Positions 1-7,391 of a DNA stretch of 14,164 nucleotides are shown in pieces. The position numbers and the translations under genes are program-made. The DNA is taken from positions 1-14,164 of the forward strand of contig JACRDZ010000051.1 of NCBI GenBank assembly GCA_016212735.1. Direction: 5' to 3'. A model generated the notes under the pieces. That model had not been told where the DNA came from and did no database searches. It saw only the letters and a program-made list of their open reading frames with translations. This stretch comes from Candidatus Firestoneibacteriota bacterium (GTDB lineage: Bacteria; JACRDZ01). How positions within the stretch are numbered: position 1 is the first letter of the stretch; the number at the start of each line of letters is the position of its first letter.

Positions 1-80
1 CTATAACAGGGAAAACAATAGAATTATTGGTAATGAGTACAGGAAAAATTGATATAAAAAAGAAATTGATAGGTTTATTT

Positions 81-350
81 CTAAATTCGAGGTCTGACCC
101 TTTTTCTTTTCTCTTTTCTTTTTCTTTTGTTCGTAAGTATCATTAATGGATTTTCTCCAAAACCTTTAACAACCACAAGATAAAGTTGATCTTTATATCC
201 TGAAATTTTTATTTTTCTGTATCCAAATTCCAGATCATATATTTTCTCTTTTAATTTTATTCTGTCTCCTCCTCGATCCATAACATATATTCCTCTTTCT
301 CCTGTATATTTATAATTTGCACTGTCCAATATCCTCTCCCAACTTTTTTC
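81..350 (-). pseudogene. Decayed IS4-type (DDE) transposase remnant
   Basis: An open stretch of about 82 codons from a TTG near 329 down to a TAG at 81 encodes two blocks that I recognise from IS4-family (DDE_Tnp_1) transposases. The first is the segment around the second catalytic aspartate, GIYVMDRGGDR. The second is a later segment, YDLEFGYRKIKISGY followed by LYLVVVKGFGENPLMILTN. In family members from memory these blocks are separated by roughly 40-50 residues, here missing, so an internal in-frame deletion is likely. The reading frame is closed upstream by a TGA at 351-353. The C-terminus runs into low-complexity Lys/Arg codons (RKRKEKRKR) rather than a family C-terminus. The first D and the E of the triad are absent, so it cannot be active. 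A perfect foldback at 382-410 may mark nearby element debris. The exact IS family is not certain. Confidence 0.6.
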
Positions 351-381
351 TCACTCCCATCCCTTACATCTGTTAGATACT

Positions 382-410
382 CCATTTTTTTATAATTACA
401 AAAAAAATGG
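382..410. repeat. AT-rich 10-bp inverted repeat near transposase remnant
   Basis: CCATTTTTTT (382-391) is exactly complementary to AAAAAAATGG (401-410) with a 9-nt loop. It lies upstream of the transposase remnant as transcribed and next to the word GGGTTTACAC (411-420). It could be part of an insertion-sequence end. There is no T-run after the stem in the usual place, so it is a poor terminator. AT-rich hairpins like this also arise by chance here. Confidence 0.3.
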
Positions 411-472
411 GGGTTTACACTTCTTTTTTCCCTCATTCCCTTATTTGGCAATTGAGGCACTGATTTTAAACT

Positions 473-502
473 TGACATTTTTTTTATAACTGTTACGATT
501 AT
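473..502 (+). promoter_or_regulatory. Candidate sigma-70-type promoter for aroE
   Basis: TTGACA at 473-478 matches the -35 consensus exactly. GATTAT at 497-502 (18-nt spacer) is a 4/6 match to the -10; TACGAT at 494-499 is an alternative with a 15-nt spacer. Either would start transcription at about 506-509, almost on the first ATG of aroE at 510. That is one reason to prefer the second ATG at 525. Confidence 0.4.
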
Positions 503-524
503 TTATAAAATGGAGCAGAAAAAT

Positions 525-1394
525 ATGCAAAAGTATATAAATTTATTAGGAATTTTCGGCTATCCTGTATCTCACTCTCTGTCTCCATATATGCATAACA
601 AAATCTGCAAAGAACTGAATCTGCCGTATTTTTATGTTCCTTTTGAAATATTGCCTGAAAACCTTGGATTTGCAGTAAAAAGTATTCGTATACTCGGAAT
701 AAAAGGGATAAATATTACAATTCCGTATAAAGAAAAAGTCATGCAATATCTTGATAAAATTTCAAAAGAAGCAAAATTAATAGGTGCAGTAAACACAATT
801 ATAAATGATTCTGGTAAATTGATTGGTTACAATACAGATGGTAAAGGTTTTATAAAAGCTTTTGAAAAAAATTTTAAAACAACTCCTTCTTGTAAAACTT
901 TTCTCATATTGGGAGCAGGAGGAGCAGCAAAAGCTATTATAACTCAGCTATGTCTTGAAGGTGCAAAAAAAATATTTATTGCAAATCGCACTCTTTCCAA
1001 TGCAAAAAATATTGTTCTAAATATTAAAAAAAATATTCCATATTCTGAAATATATGCTTTAGATCTTAATTCAAATGAAATAAATAACATAATTTCAGAA
1101 ATAGATGTTTTAGTTAATACAACTTCTATTGGTATGAAAAAAACTGATGCGCTATTGATAAATAATGAACTGCTTTCAAATAAAACTATTGTTATTGATA
1201 TTATATATAATCCTCGTGAGACACTTTTACTTAAGGAAGCTAAAAAAAAAGGTGCTAAAACTCTTAATGGAATAGACATGCTGGTTTTTCAGGGAGCTCT
1301 TGCTTTTGAAATATGGACAGGAGTGAAACCTCCTATTGAAGTTATGCGCAAAACTCTAATTGAACATATGTTTAACACTATCGAAAAAAGGTGA
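525..1394 (+). CDS. aroE: Shikimate dehydrogenase (NADP+)
   Basis: Reduces 3-dehydroshikimate to shikimate with NADPH in the cytoplasm, the fourth step of the chorismate (aromatic amino acid) pathway. Numbered from the upstream ATG at 510, the shikimate-binding SHSLSP motif is at residues 21-26, the catalytic-lysine signature NITIPYK at 68-74 (Lys74), Asn95 and Asp110 complete the substrate pocket, and GAGGAA at 135-140 is the NADP-binding glycine loop. NRT follows the nucleotide fold and QGALAFEIWTG is the usual C-terminal motif. Length is normal. I chose ATG 525 because GGAG at 512-515 sits 9 nt before it and the likely transcription start is near 506-509; the ATG at 510 has no visible ribosome site and would add only five residues. 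The TGA stop overlaps the GTG start of the next gene by 4 nt, suggesting translational coupling. Confidence 0.95.
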   Translation: MQKYINLLGIFGYPVSHSLSPYMHNKICKELNLPYFYVPFEILPENLGFAVKSIRILGIKGINITIPYKEKVMQYLDKISKEAKLIGAVNTIINDSGKLIGYNTDGKGFIKAFEKNFKTTPSCKTFLILGAGGAAKAIITQLCLEGAKKIFIANRTLSNAKNIVLNIKKNIPYSEIYALDLNSNEINNIISEIDVLVNTTSIGMKKTDALLINNELLSNKTIVIDIIYNPRETLLLKEAKKKGAKTLNGIDMLVFQGALAFEIWTGVKPPIEVMRKTLIEHMFNTIEKR

Positions 1395-3115
1395 GATATA
1401 AATTGTTTAAAAAAATTTTGTTTTTTATTTTAATATTAATAATATTCCTAACGCTTAAATCTTATGCAGCAACTGAATTAAATATTACTACTAATGATGT
1501 TTCTTATCTTGCTTACAGTGAATTTGCAAATGAATATATATTCGGCGGAGAAATATTAACACATGGCACTTTCTGGCTTAATCAGGACAATTCTATTTCT
1601 ATATATGAATCAAGTAAATTATATCAATATGATATAAATTTAAATTTCAAAAGTTCTCTGGAATTAAAAGATATGCAAATGCCATATATAGAAAAAGATA
1701 CTACACGGATTAATCCTCTTGAAGATATTAAACTTAAAATAATTCTTATACCTGAATCAAATCAATCATATTATTTAATCAAAAAGAAATATACTACTCA
1801 AAAAGAAGATATTGATGATATCACTGAAAAATTAAAACAGTTTGATACCGAAGAAAAAGAATATAATCTTTCTCTGCAAAGTATAACAAAATTTGAACAA
1901 AGTGAAAGGAATAAAATAGCTCTTACGAAATCATCGCTCTCAACATCTGAGTATAACAGTCAGATTTATGAAATAAAACAAAAATATGTTGAAAAACGAA
2001 ATGAAATTGAAAAAAAAATGATCGAATTATTCCGCAGTCGCAATAAACTTGAATATAAAAAAACTATACTGGCAAATAAGGAATATTCTGTTGAAATTGA
2101 ACGCTGGGATACTACTCAAAATGTAGAAATTAAAAAATTTGTTTTCCCGGATAATTTCTGGGGAGTTAATTTATTTGATTTAAAATCTATCATATCTGAT
2201 AATCAAGGTGTTTTTTACGGTTTTAGAAAAGAAGATAATCGAGTTTACGTTTTTGATTATTCAGGTGAGTTGTTATCAAGTTTTATGGTAGACGGCATTC
2301 CTAAAAAAATTCTGGTAGATAAAAATAAAAATATTTATGTAATTAATACTGATAAAATCAGACAATTCAAACCTATAGGATTTACCAGAAGCTTTTTGCA
2401 GCCTACTGTTAATAATTTAAACGTAATTGGATCAATCATGGAAGAAACCACATGGAGCGGAACAGTAATAATTGTTGGTGAAACACGAATAGAAAAAAAA
2501 GCTATTCTTAATATCCAGCCTGGGACACAGATAATATTTCGTAAAGGGACTCTTTCTCACCTTAATGTATTTGGTACTATAAGAGCAATTGGTAAAAAAG
2601 ATTCCTATATAGTTTTTAAAGCAGATACACCTTACACTTCTGGCGACGTTAATATTTATGCTGACGAATCAGAAGAGGTTTCAATAATATCTTTCTGCCG
2701 TTTTGAAAACATGCAGTATGCAATACGAATATATGATTCTTCTCCTGAAATAAGCCATAATATAATAATAAAAAACGAGGATGGGATATGGTATCAGGGG
2801 ACTAATCCTCTATTTATAACAAAATGTACAATAATAAAAAATACAATTAAAAACAATGTTGTAGGAATACTAATTACTTTTTTAACTCACGGAAATAATC
2901 CATCTATTCAATATAATAATATATATGACAATAAAAAAACAAATCTTACGTATAAAAATACCGAAAATCTTGAAATCCCTGACAATTACTGGGGAATTGC
3001 TGAAACTCAAAAAATACTAGAGACTATTACAGTTGAAAGCAAAGAAGAAGATAAGATGAAGATCCTTATTGATCCGGTTTTACCAATTCTTTTTGATATA
3101 ATAGATGAAAATTAA
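1391..3115 (+). CDS. Exported coiled-coil / parallel beta-helix protein
   Basis: 574 residues starting at a GTG inside the aroE stop (GTGA overlap). Residues 1-26 look like a signal peptide: KLFKK, then a long Leu/Ile/Phe core, cleavage probably after SYA. Residues about 135-230 are rich in Lys, Glu and Gln with heptad-like spacing, probably a coiled coil. Residues about 255-330 have short beta repeats such as VYVFDYSGELLSSF and NIYVIN, reminiscent of a partial beta-propeller. Residues about 350-540 resemble a right-handed parallel beta-helix (TWSGTVIIVGETRIEKKAIL, then ISHNIIIKNEDGIWY, NNIYDN), ending with the DNYWG motif that often closes such domains. No catalytic residues of a polysaccharide lyase are evident, so binding or a structural surface role is as likely as enzymatic activity. 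It is probably periplasmic or outer-surface. Its coupling with aroE looks positional rather than functional. Confidence 0.75.
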   Translation: MRYKLFKKILFFILILIIFLTLKSYAATELNITTNDVSYLAYSEFANEYIFGGEILTHGTFWLNQDNSISIYESSKLYQYDINLNFKSSLELKDMQMPYIEKDTTRINPLEDIKLKIILIPESNQSYYLIKKKYTTQKEDIDDITEKLKQFDTEEKEYNLSLQSITKFEQSERNKIALTKSSLSTSEYNSQIYEIKQKYVEKRNEIEKKMIELFRSRNKLEYKKTILANKEYSVEIERWDTTQNVEIKKFVFPDNFWGVNLFDLKSIISDNQGVFYGFRKEDNRVYVFDYSGELLSSFMVDGIPKKILVDKNKNIYVINTDKIRQFKPIGFTRSFLQPTVNNLNVIGSIMEETTWSGTVIIVGETRIEKKAILNIQPGTQIIFRKGTLSHLNVFGTIRAIGKKDSYIVFKADTPYTSGDVNIYADESEEVSIISFCRFENMQYAIRIYDSSPEISHNIIIKNEDGIWYQGTNPLFITKCTIIKNTIKNNVVGILITFLTHGNNPSIQYNNIYDNKKTNLTYKNTENLEIPDNYWGIAETQKILETITVESKEEDKMKILIDPVLPILFDIIDEN

Positions 3116-3123
3116 CATTTCTA

Positions 3124-4314
3124 ATGGCTTGTAAAAAAATGATTGACTCAAATAGAAATTCTAAAATTTTTGGTTTTTGCAGGAATATATTTTTTCTTGG
3201 ATTAGTTAGTTTTTTTACAGATATAAGCTCAGAAATGATATACCCGCTCCTGCCAATATTTTTAACAAGTTTTATTGGAGCTTCTGTATCATTCGTAGGA
3301 CTCGTTGAAGGCATTGCCGAAAGTACTGCTTGCATTTTTAAATTATTCTCAGGTACAATTTCTGATAAATTAGGAAAAAGAAAACCTTTGATACTTATGG
3401 GATATGGGCTGGCCTCTATTACAAGACCTTTAATCGCAATGGCAGCTTATCCATGGCATGTATTATCACTTCGTTTTCTTGATCGAGCATGTAAAGGGAT
3501 AAGGACATCTCCCCGCGATGCATTAATTTCAGATTCATGTAATATTGATGAAAGGTGAAAATCATTTGGATTTCATAGAAGCATGGATCATGCTGGTGCG
3601 GTATTAGGCCCATTGATTGCATCAGGTATTTTATTTTTTTCACCTCAAAATTACCGTCTGGTATTTTGGATGGCTTTTATTCCAGCATTTTTATCTATAT
3701 TTGTTATTATTACACAGATTGATGAAAAAGCACCGTCAGAACATCCGAAAAATCAATTTAAATTAAGCCTTAAACCTTTTAATAAAAATTTTAAAATGTT
3801 TTTAGCAATTGCTTTTTTATTTACTTTGAGCAATTCTAGCGATGCGTTTTTGATACTTCGTGCAAAAGATATAGGAGTGAGTATTGCTTATATACCAATC
3901 CTGTGGGTATTATTGCATATAGTTAAAATGGTTTTTTCAATTCCAGGAGGTATTCTTTCTGATAAATTCGGCAGAGCAAAATTAATAGCATCAGGATGGC
4001 TGATTTATTTTTTCTCATATCTTGGTTTTGCTTATGCTGATACACCTCTTCATATCTGGTTATTATTTGGAATATATGGAATATTTTTTGGATTAACTGA
4101 AGGAGCTGAAAAAGCCTTTGTTGCTGATATTACAGATTGCGACAAAAGAGGCTCAGCTTATGGAATTTACAATTTTATAATTGGTATTGGGGCATTCCCA
4201 TCAAGTCTCATTTTTGGATTAGTATGGCAGAATTTTGGAGCAAAAACTGCATTTATTTATGGAGCTCTGCTTTCGTTTATTTCATCTATTTTGATATTAT
4301 TTGCATCATCTTGA
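3124..4314 (+). pseudogene. MFS transporter interrupted by an in-frame TGA
   Basis: Two adjoining same-frame segments, 3124-3558 and 3559-4314, together encode a complete 12-helix major facilitator transporter of about 396 residues. They are separated only by a TGA codon at 3556-3558 (codon 145). The N-terminal half carries FFTDISSEMIYPLLPIFL, the loop SGTISDKLGKRKP between helices 2 and 3, and RFLDRACKGIRTSPRDALI. The second half resumes with KSFGFHRSMDHAGAVLGPL and has the matching SDKFGR loop. In this family as I know it the interrupted position is glycine (ERG-x-x-FGFHR), so TGA most simply arose from GGA by one G-to-T change. Substrate is unknown. It starts 8 nt after the beta-helix gene with no clear ribosome site. 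An internal ATG at 3583 could only make the C-terminal part. Its end overlaps the convergent gene by 9 nt. Confidence 0.8.
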
Positions 4315-5001
4315 AAATTTAATATCAAAAATCAGAGATCTCAAATCTTGCCCATTTTGCATCCCCTGTTTCAATTTATCAGAAACTTCCTGTAAGGGAT
4401 AGTCATATTGTTTTGCTTCAATCATAAAATCAACCAGTTCACTATATGCATTTATATCTACTCTTTTTTCTATAGCTAAAGTTATAAGATCTTTTATAAT
4501 ACTGCGAGATATCTTAACCTTCAGCAATTCAGCAAAAGCAGAAGAACTTCTTGTTAAATATTGTATGTCATCATTATTATTTATAACCTGCTGCATAAAA
4601 TTTTCAATATCATTTATATCAACACCTTCATCCATAGATTGAGCAAAACTTTCGATGCTTTCTTTCTTATTACTGTCCCAGACTCTAAGACCTCTTTGTT
4701 CTCCTCTTTCTATAAGCTCCTGAGCTTTTAAGAGCAGTCTTTTTCTATTGTAAAGGACATTCAGGATTTTCTCTCTTTCTATACGCTTAGCATTTCCTTC
4801 TTTTACTTTATTAAGGAGTCCTTCAATAGGCAATCCTTGCTGGCTAGCATTTTCTATTAATCTGATAATTTCGTCAGAATCACCAATATTTGTTAATCGT
4901 TTTAATTGTTGAATCTGCATAATTTCATCAGCTTTTGTATGTACCCAACAAGAAAAAACTAAAAATATTATACTTAAAATAAAAACAACTAGTTTTTTCA
5001 T
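4306..5001 (-). CDS. Exported helical protein of unknown function, sigma/anti-sigma operon
   Basis: 231 residues. The N-terminus (MKK followed by a hydrophobic stretch to about residue 18) is an export signal. Cleavage is most likely after T-K-A at 22-24. A lipobox reading VFSC at 15-18 is possible but has Phe at an unusual position. The mature part is nearly all alpha-helix and contains loosely repeated units with a G-[LV]-[PD]-I core: GLPIEGLLNKVKEG, GVDINDIENFMQQ and RVDINAYSELVDFMIEA. I do not recognise a named family with certainty. GGAGG lies 10 nt before the ATG. It begins 19 nt after the anti-sigma gene, so it is probably the third gene of the sigma operon and could be a periplasmic partner or target of that system. 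It overlaps the convergent MFS gene at the 3' ends, with no terminator visible between them. Confidence 0.75.
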   Translation of the reverse strand: MKKLVVFILSIIFLVFSCWVHTKADEIMQIQQLKRLTNIGDSDEIIRLIENASQQGLPIEGLLNKVKEGNAKRIEREKILNVLYNRKRLLLKAQELIERGEQRGLRVWDSNKKESIESFAQSMDEGVDINDIENFMQQVINNNDDIQYLTRSSSAFAELLKVKISRSIIKDLITLAIEKRVDINAYSELVDFMIEAKQYDYPLQEVSDKLKQGMQNGQDLRSLIFDIKFSR

Positions 5002-5020
5002 TATTGTAAAACCTCCATAA

Positions 5021-5695
5021 TTAAAGTACTAGTATGGAATTCTTCCCGCCAAAACCGTCTTCTTTATACTCTCTTGCTTTTGGGTCTGGAATCCATTTTT
5101 CACCATTTATAACAAACATATATTCATATTTGCCAGGTTTAATAGGAAATACTCCTTCCCAGATACCATCACTTTTATATTGAAGTTTAAATGAGTTTAC
5201 ATCCCAACCATTAAAATCTCCTACAACAGATACAGTTTCAATATTATTAAAATTTAATGGTAAGCTAAGATAAAATCTTACTTTTGTATTTTCTATTGTT
5301 GCCTGATTAGTAATTGATATTTCTTTATCGGTTACTGTTTTAGTATCATTGGAAATATACGGTCTTACAATTAAAAACAGCAATAATACAGTGACAGATG
5401 CAAGGTTTAATCTTATTGCAAAAGGGGATAAAAATATATTATTCACATTTTCTTTCCATGATAGTTCTTCTGGCATATCATGAATAGTTGTCATTATGGA
5501 AGAAGCAATACCAGGAGGAACCTTTATTTTTTCAAGAGAGTTTAATCTTTTTGCCAGACTTTCGATTTCTATAAATGAACTTTTACATTCTTTACAAAGT
5601 TCAAAATGGTTAGAAAGTTCTTTTTTCTGGCTTTCTCCCAGTCCTTCATCAAAATACATATCTATATAGTTTTGATATTTCTTGCAATCTTTCAT
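5021..5695 (-). CDS. Membrane anti-sigma factor with zinc finger and CBM48/AMPK-type glycan-binding domain
   Basis: 224 residues in three parts. Residues 1-50 form a zinc-binding anti-sigma (zf-HC2/ZAS) domain with Cys4 and H30-x3-C34-x2-C37, which in this family clamps the cognate ECF sigma factor at the membrane. A single transmembrane helix lies around 94-112. Residues about 138-224 form an early-set CBM48/AMPK-beta glycogen-binding domain with VVGDFNGWD, PGKYEYMFVINGEKW and PDP. The two tryptophans that stack on sugar in AMPK beta have counterparts here, Trp164 and Trp201. The predicted topology puts the glycan domain in the periplasm and the zinc finger in the cytoplasm. It follows the sigma gene by 80 nt with a strong ribosome site (GAGGTGAT). 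That CBM48 senses an envelope or external glycan and releases sigma is an inference. Confidence 0.88.
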   Translation of the reverse strand: MKDCKKYQNYIDMYFDEGLGESQKKELSNHFELCKECKSSFIEIESLAKRLNSLEKIKVPPGIASSIMTTIHDMPEELSWKENVNNIFLSPFAIRLNLASVTVLLLFLIVRPYISNDTKTVTDKEISITNQATIENTKVRFYLSLPLNFNNIETVSVVGDFNGWDVNSFKLQYKSDGIWEGVFPIKPGKYEYMFVINGEKWIPDPKAREYKEDGFGGKNSILVL

Positions 5696-5711
5696 TGTAA
5701 ATCACCTCTTT

Positions 5712-5736
5712 AATAAGTATAAAACAAATACTTATT
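5712..5736 (-). promoter_or_regulatory. Hairpin just upstream of the anti-sigma ribosome site
   Basis: AATAAGTAT (5712-5720) and ATACTTATT (5728-5736) form a 9-bp stem with a 7-nt loop between the sigma and anti-sigma genes, ending only a few bases before the GAGGTGAT ribosome site. It has no T-run. It could tune anti-sigma translation relative to sigma or be fortuitous in AT-rich DNA. Confidence 0.3.
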
Positions 5737-5775
5737 TTCCTAATATTAAGTATAGTATCAAATCTAATACAAAAG

Positions 5776-6378
5776 TCAATTTCTTATCATTTTATTAGTT
5801 TTTTTCAAATAGCCAACCAGAATTTTTCTTGCACGATGAATTTGTGTTTTAACTGTTCCTAACGGCAATTTTTCTATTTTAGCTATTTCTTCATACGATA
5901 AACCTTCAATATATCTTTCTACTATTATACTCTTATATTTGTCAGGAAGTTTCATAATTGCTGATTGAATCACTTCTCTTTTTCTTTTTTCTTCATACAA
6001 AATCTCCGGGTTCATCCTATTATCAGCTAAATCCATACTTGTTATATTATCATCCGCATTTTTTGGCGGAGAATTTATTGAAAAAAAACATATAATTTTT
6101 TTCCTTTTTAAATTATTCCTGCAAACATTTAGAGAAATAGTATAAAGCCATGTGAAAAAGCTATATTCAATTCTAAAACTCTTTAATGCTTTATATGCTC
6201 TTAAAAATGAGTCTTGAGTTACATCGTAAGCTTCTTCATGATTTCCCATCATTCTAAAAGCAAGGTTATATATAGGAGTTTGATATTTTTCTATTAATTT
6301 GCCAAATGCCTCCTTTTTACCGTTTAATGCTTCCTTTATTAAAGCTAAATCCTCATATTTATCATCTGTAGCTACCAT
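5776..6378 (-). CDS. ECF-type RNA polymerase sigma factor (RpoE-like)
   Basis: 200 residues with the two-domain layout of extracytoplasmic-function sigma factors. Region 2 spans about 22-92 with FGKLIEKYQTPIYNLAFRM, then the core-binding EEAYDVTQDSFLRAYKAL, and FFTWLYTISLNVCRN. A variable linker rich in Asn, Pro and Asp follows (about 100-130). Region 4 spans about 140-190 with LPDKYKSIIVERYIEGLSY and the helix-turn-helix EEIAKIEKLPLGTVKTQIHRARK, which recognises the -35 element. It directs RNA polymerase to a stress- or signal-specific promoter set. The ribosome site AAGGAG lies 4 nt before the ATG. The next gene is its likely anti-sigma factor. A possible self-controlled promoter (TGAAAC-N17-TGTATA) lies just upstream. 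Regulon members outside the window cannot be judged. Confidence 0.93.
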   Translation of the reverse strand: MVATDDKYEDLALIKEALNGKKEAFGKLIEKYQTPIYNLAFRMMGNHEEAYDVTQDSFLRAYKALKSFRIEYSFFTWLYTISLNVCRNNLKRKKIICFFSINSPPKNADDNITSMDLADNRMNPEILYEEKRKREVIQSAIMKLPDKYKSIIVERYIEGLSYEEIAKIEKLPLGTVKTQIHRARKILVGYLKKTNKMIRN

Positions 6379-6394
6379 ATTACTCCTTATTAAT

Positions 6395-6423
6395 TATACA
6401 AATAAGAATATTCTCGTGTTTCA
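6395..6423 (-). promoter_or_regulatory. Candidate ECF-type autoregulated promoter of the sigma operon
   Basis: Reading the minus strand, TGAAAC (6423-6418) resembles the AAC-containing -35 of many ECF promoters and TGTATA (6400-6395) follows after 17 nt. The predicted start at about 6388 would leave a leader of about 10 nt that just includes the AAGGAG ribosome site. The motif is weak and the short leader is a concern. The rest of the 162-nt gap (6379-6540) shows no ORF, RNA or terminator. Confidence 0.3.
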
Positions 6424-6540
6424 TTTCATATAACAAAATAATCCCCGTAATTATTAGGTTTTTTAAGATTTACAAATGTTTTGTTTTTGTCTTGTTTTAA
6501 CTGAATACTGATAGATGATGGCTGAACGTTTACTTTATTT

Positions 6541-7310
6541 TTAAATATCAAATATTTGTCTTAATTTTTTAGTCTGTATTCTGCTTACAGGGATTTTTGT
6601 ATGCTCTTTATCATTCATTAAAAGCATATATGTTCCGTTAAAAAAGGAATAATTTCTGTTACATGATTAAAATTAACAAGATAACTCCTGTGTGTACGAA
6701 AAAAAGATAAAGGAGTAAGTTTTTTTTCTAATTGTGTTAGATTATATCTTGTAAGATATTGTGTATCCTGTGTTTTTATATAAGTTCCGCCATTTTCAGT
6801 TGAAATATATACAATAGTATTTATATCTATTAAAATAACTTTCCCTGATTTTTCTGCTATAAGTTTATCTTTAATAATATTACTTAGATTAAATATAGCA
6901 TTTTCTTCTGAATTTTTGGAGTCATGCGAAATATTATCGTTTTCAAAAATCCGTGTTATTTTATTTATTGTTTTTTGTAACCGTTCTTCGTTAAATGGTT
7001 TAAGGATGTAATCAATAGCATTATTTTCAAATGCAGATACTGCATATTCATCATAAGCAGTAACAAATACAACAAGTGCTTTATGATCTGATATTTCCTG
7101 CATTCGAAGAGCAAGGTCTATCCCATTCATCCCAGGCATATGTATATCAAGAAACACTACATCAAAATTTTCTTTTTGCCCTATTTTTATTGCCTCATTA
7201 GCACTTGAGCATACTCCTACAACTTTAATCGACTTAACTTTACCCAGTAAAAATTGTAGTTCCTCGCATGCAGGTTTTTCATCATCAACAATTATTGTTC
7301 TTATTTCCAT
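6541..7310 (-). CDS. LytT/LytR-type response regulator, frameshifted near its C-terminus
   Basis: Response regulator of the adjacent LytS-type kinase, binding DNA through a LytTR domain. The receiver domain (1-120) has the acidic pocket Asp9/Asp10, phospho-acceptor Asp55 (VVFLDIHMPG), Thr84 and Lys104 (YILKPF). The LytTR domain starts near 150 (FFRTHRSYLVNFNHVTEI). Reading straight through stops at 6618 (230 residues), with an atypical tail of TEHICF after PFL. Shifting back one base after the codon at 6639-6641 continues with NGTYMLLMNDKEHTKIPVS and then RIQTKKLRQIFDI to a TAA at 6541, giving 256 residues and the conserved LytTR ending. The shift point is a perfect T TTT TTA heptamer. Thus either one T was lost (mutation or sequencing error) or a programmed -1 shift occurs. 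The ribosome site GGAG lies 8 nt before the ATG. It follows the kinase gene by 81 nt. Confidence 0.9.
6600..6645 (-). other. Slippery heptamer plus downstream hairpin in the LytT gene
   Basis: On the minus strand T TTT TTA (6645-6639) is in the exact X XXY YYZ phase of the reading frame (CCT TTT TTA). Ten bases further, TATGCTTTT (6628-6620) can pair with AAGAGCATA (6608-6600): a 9-bp stem with one G-U pair and an 11-nt loop. A -1 shift here restores the family C-terminus. No upstream ribosome-site-like stimulator is visible. Function is unproven. Confidence 0.4.
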
Positions 7311-7391
7311 TAATATTACTCCATTAATTGTTATCCAATATATATTTATCGGTGTTTTTTATTATTACTGCAGGAAAATATATCTTTTATA

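Noticed and set aside
3..146. Open frame from the left edge on the plus strand ending at TAA 144-146
   Set aside because: Its first 29 or so codons look plausible as a gene end, but it runs through the transposase remnant into Phe/Ser low complexity and matches no family I know; too short to support.
257..478. 73-codon minus-strand frame upstream of the transposase remnant
   Set aside because: No recognisable similarity except that its last part overlaps the remnant in another frame; likely fortuitous.
510..524. ATG at 510 as the aroE start
   Set aside because: No ribosome site and probably at or next to the transcription start; ATG 525 has GGAG 9 nt upstream.
3556..3594. Selenocysteine insertion at the MFS TGA, with a small hairpin (AGCATG/CATGCT, 3580-3594) downstream
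   Set aside because: The family position is glycine, not cysteine or selenocysteine; the stem is only 6 bp with a 3-nt loop; no selenium genes are in view.
4306..4322. Shared bidirectional terminator between the convergent MFS and helical-protein genes
   Set aside because: The coding regions overlap by 9 nt and no stem with a T-run is visible there.
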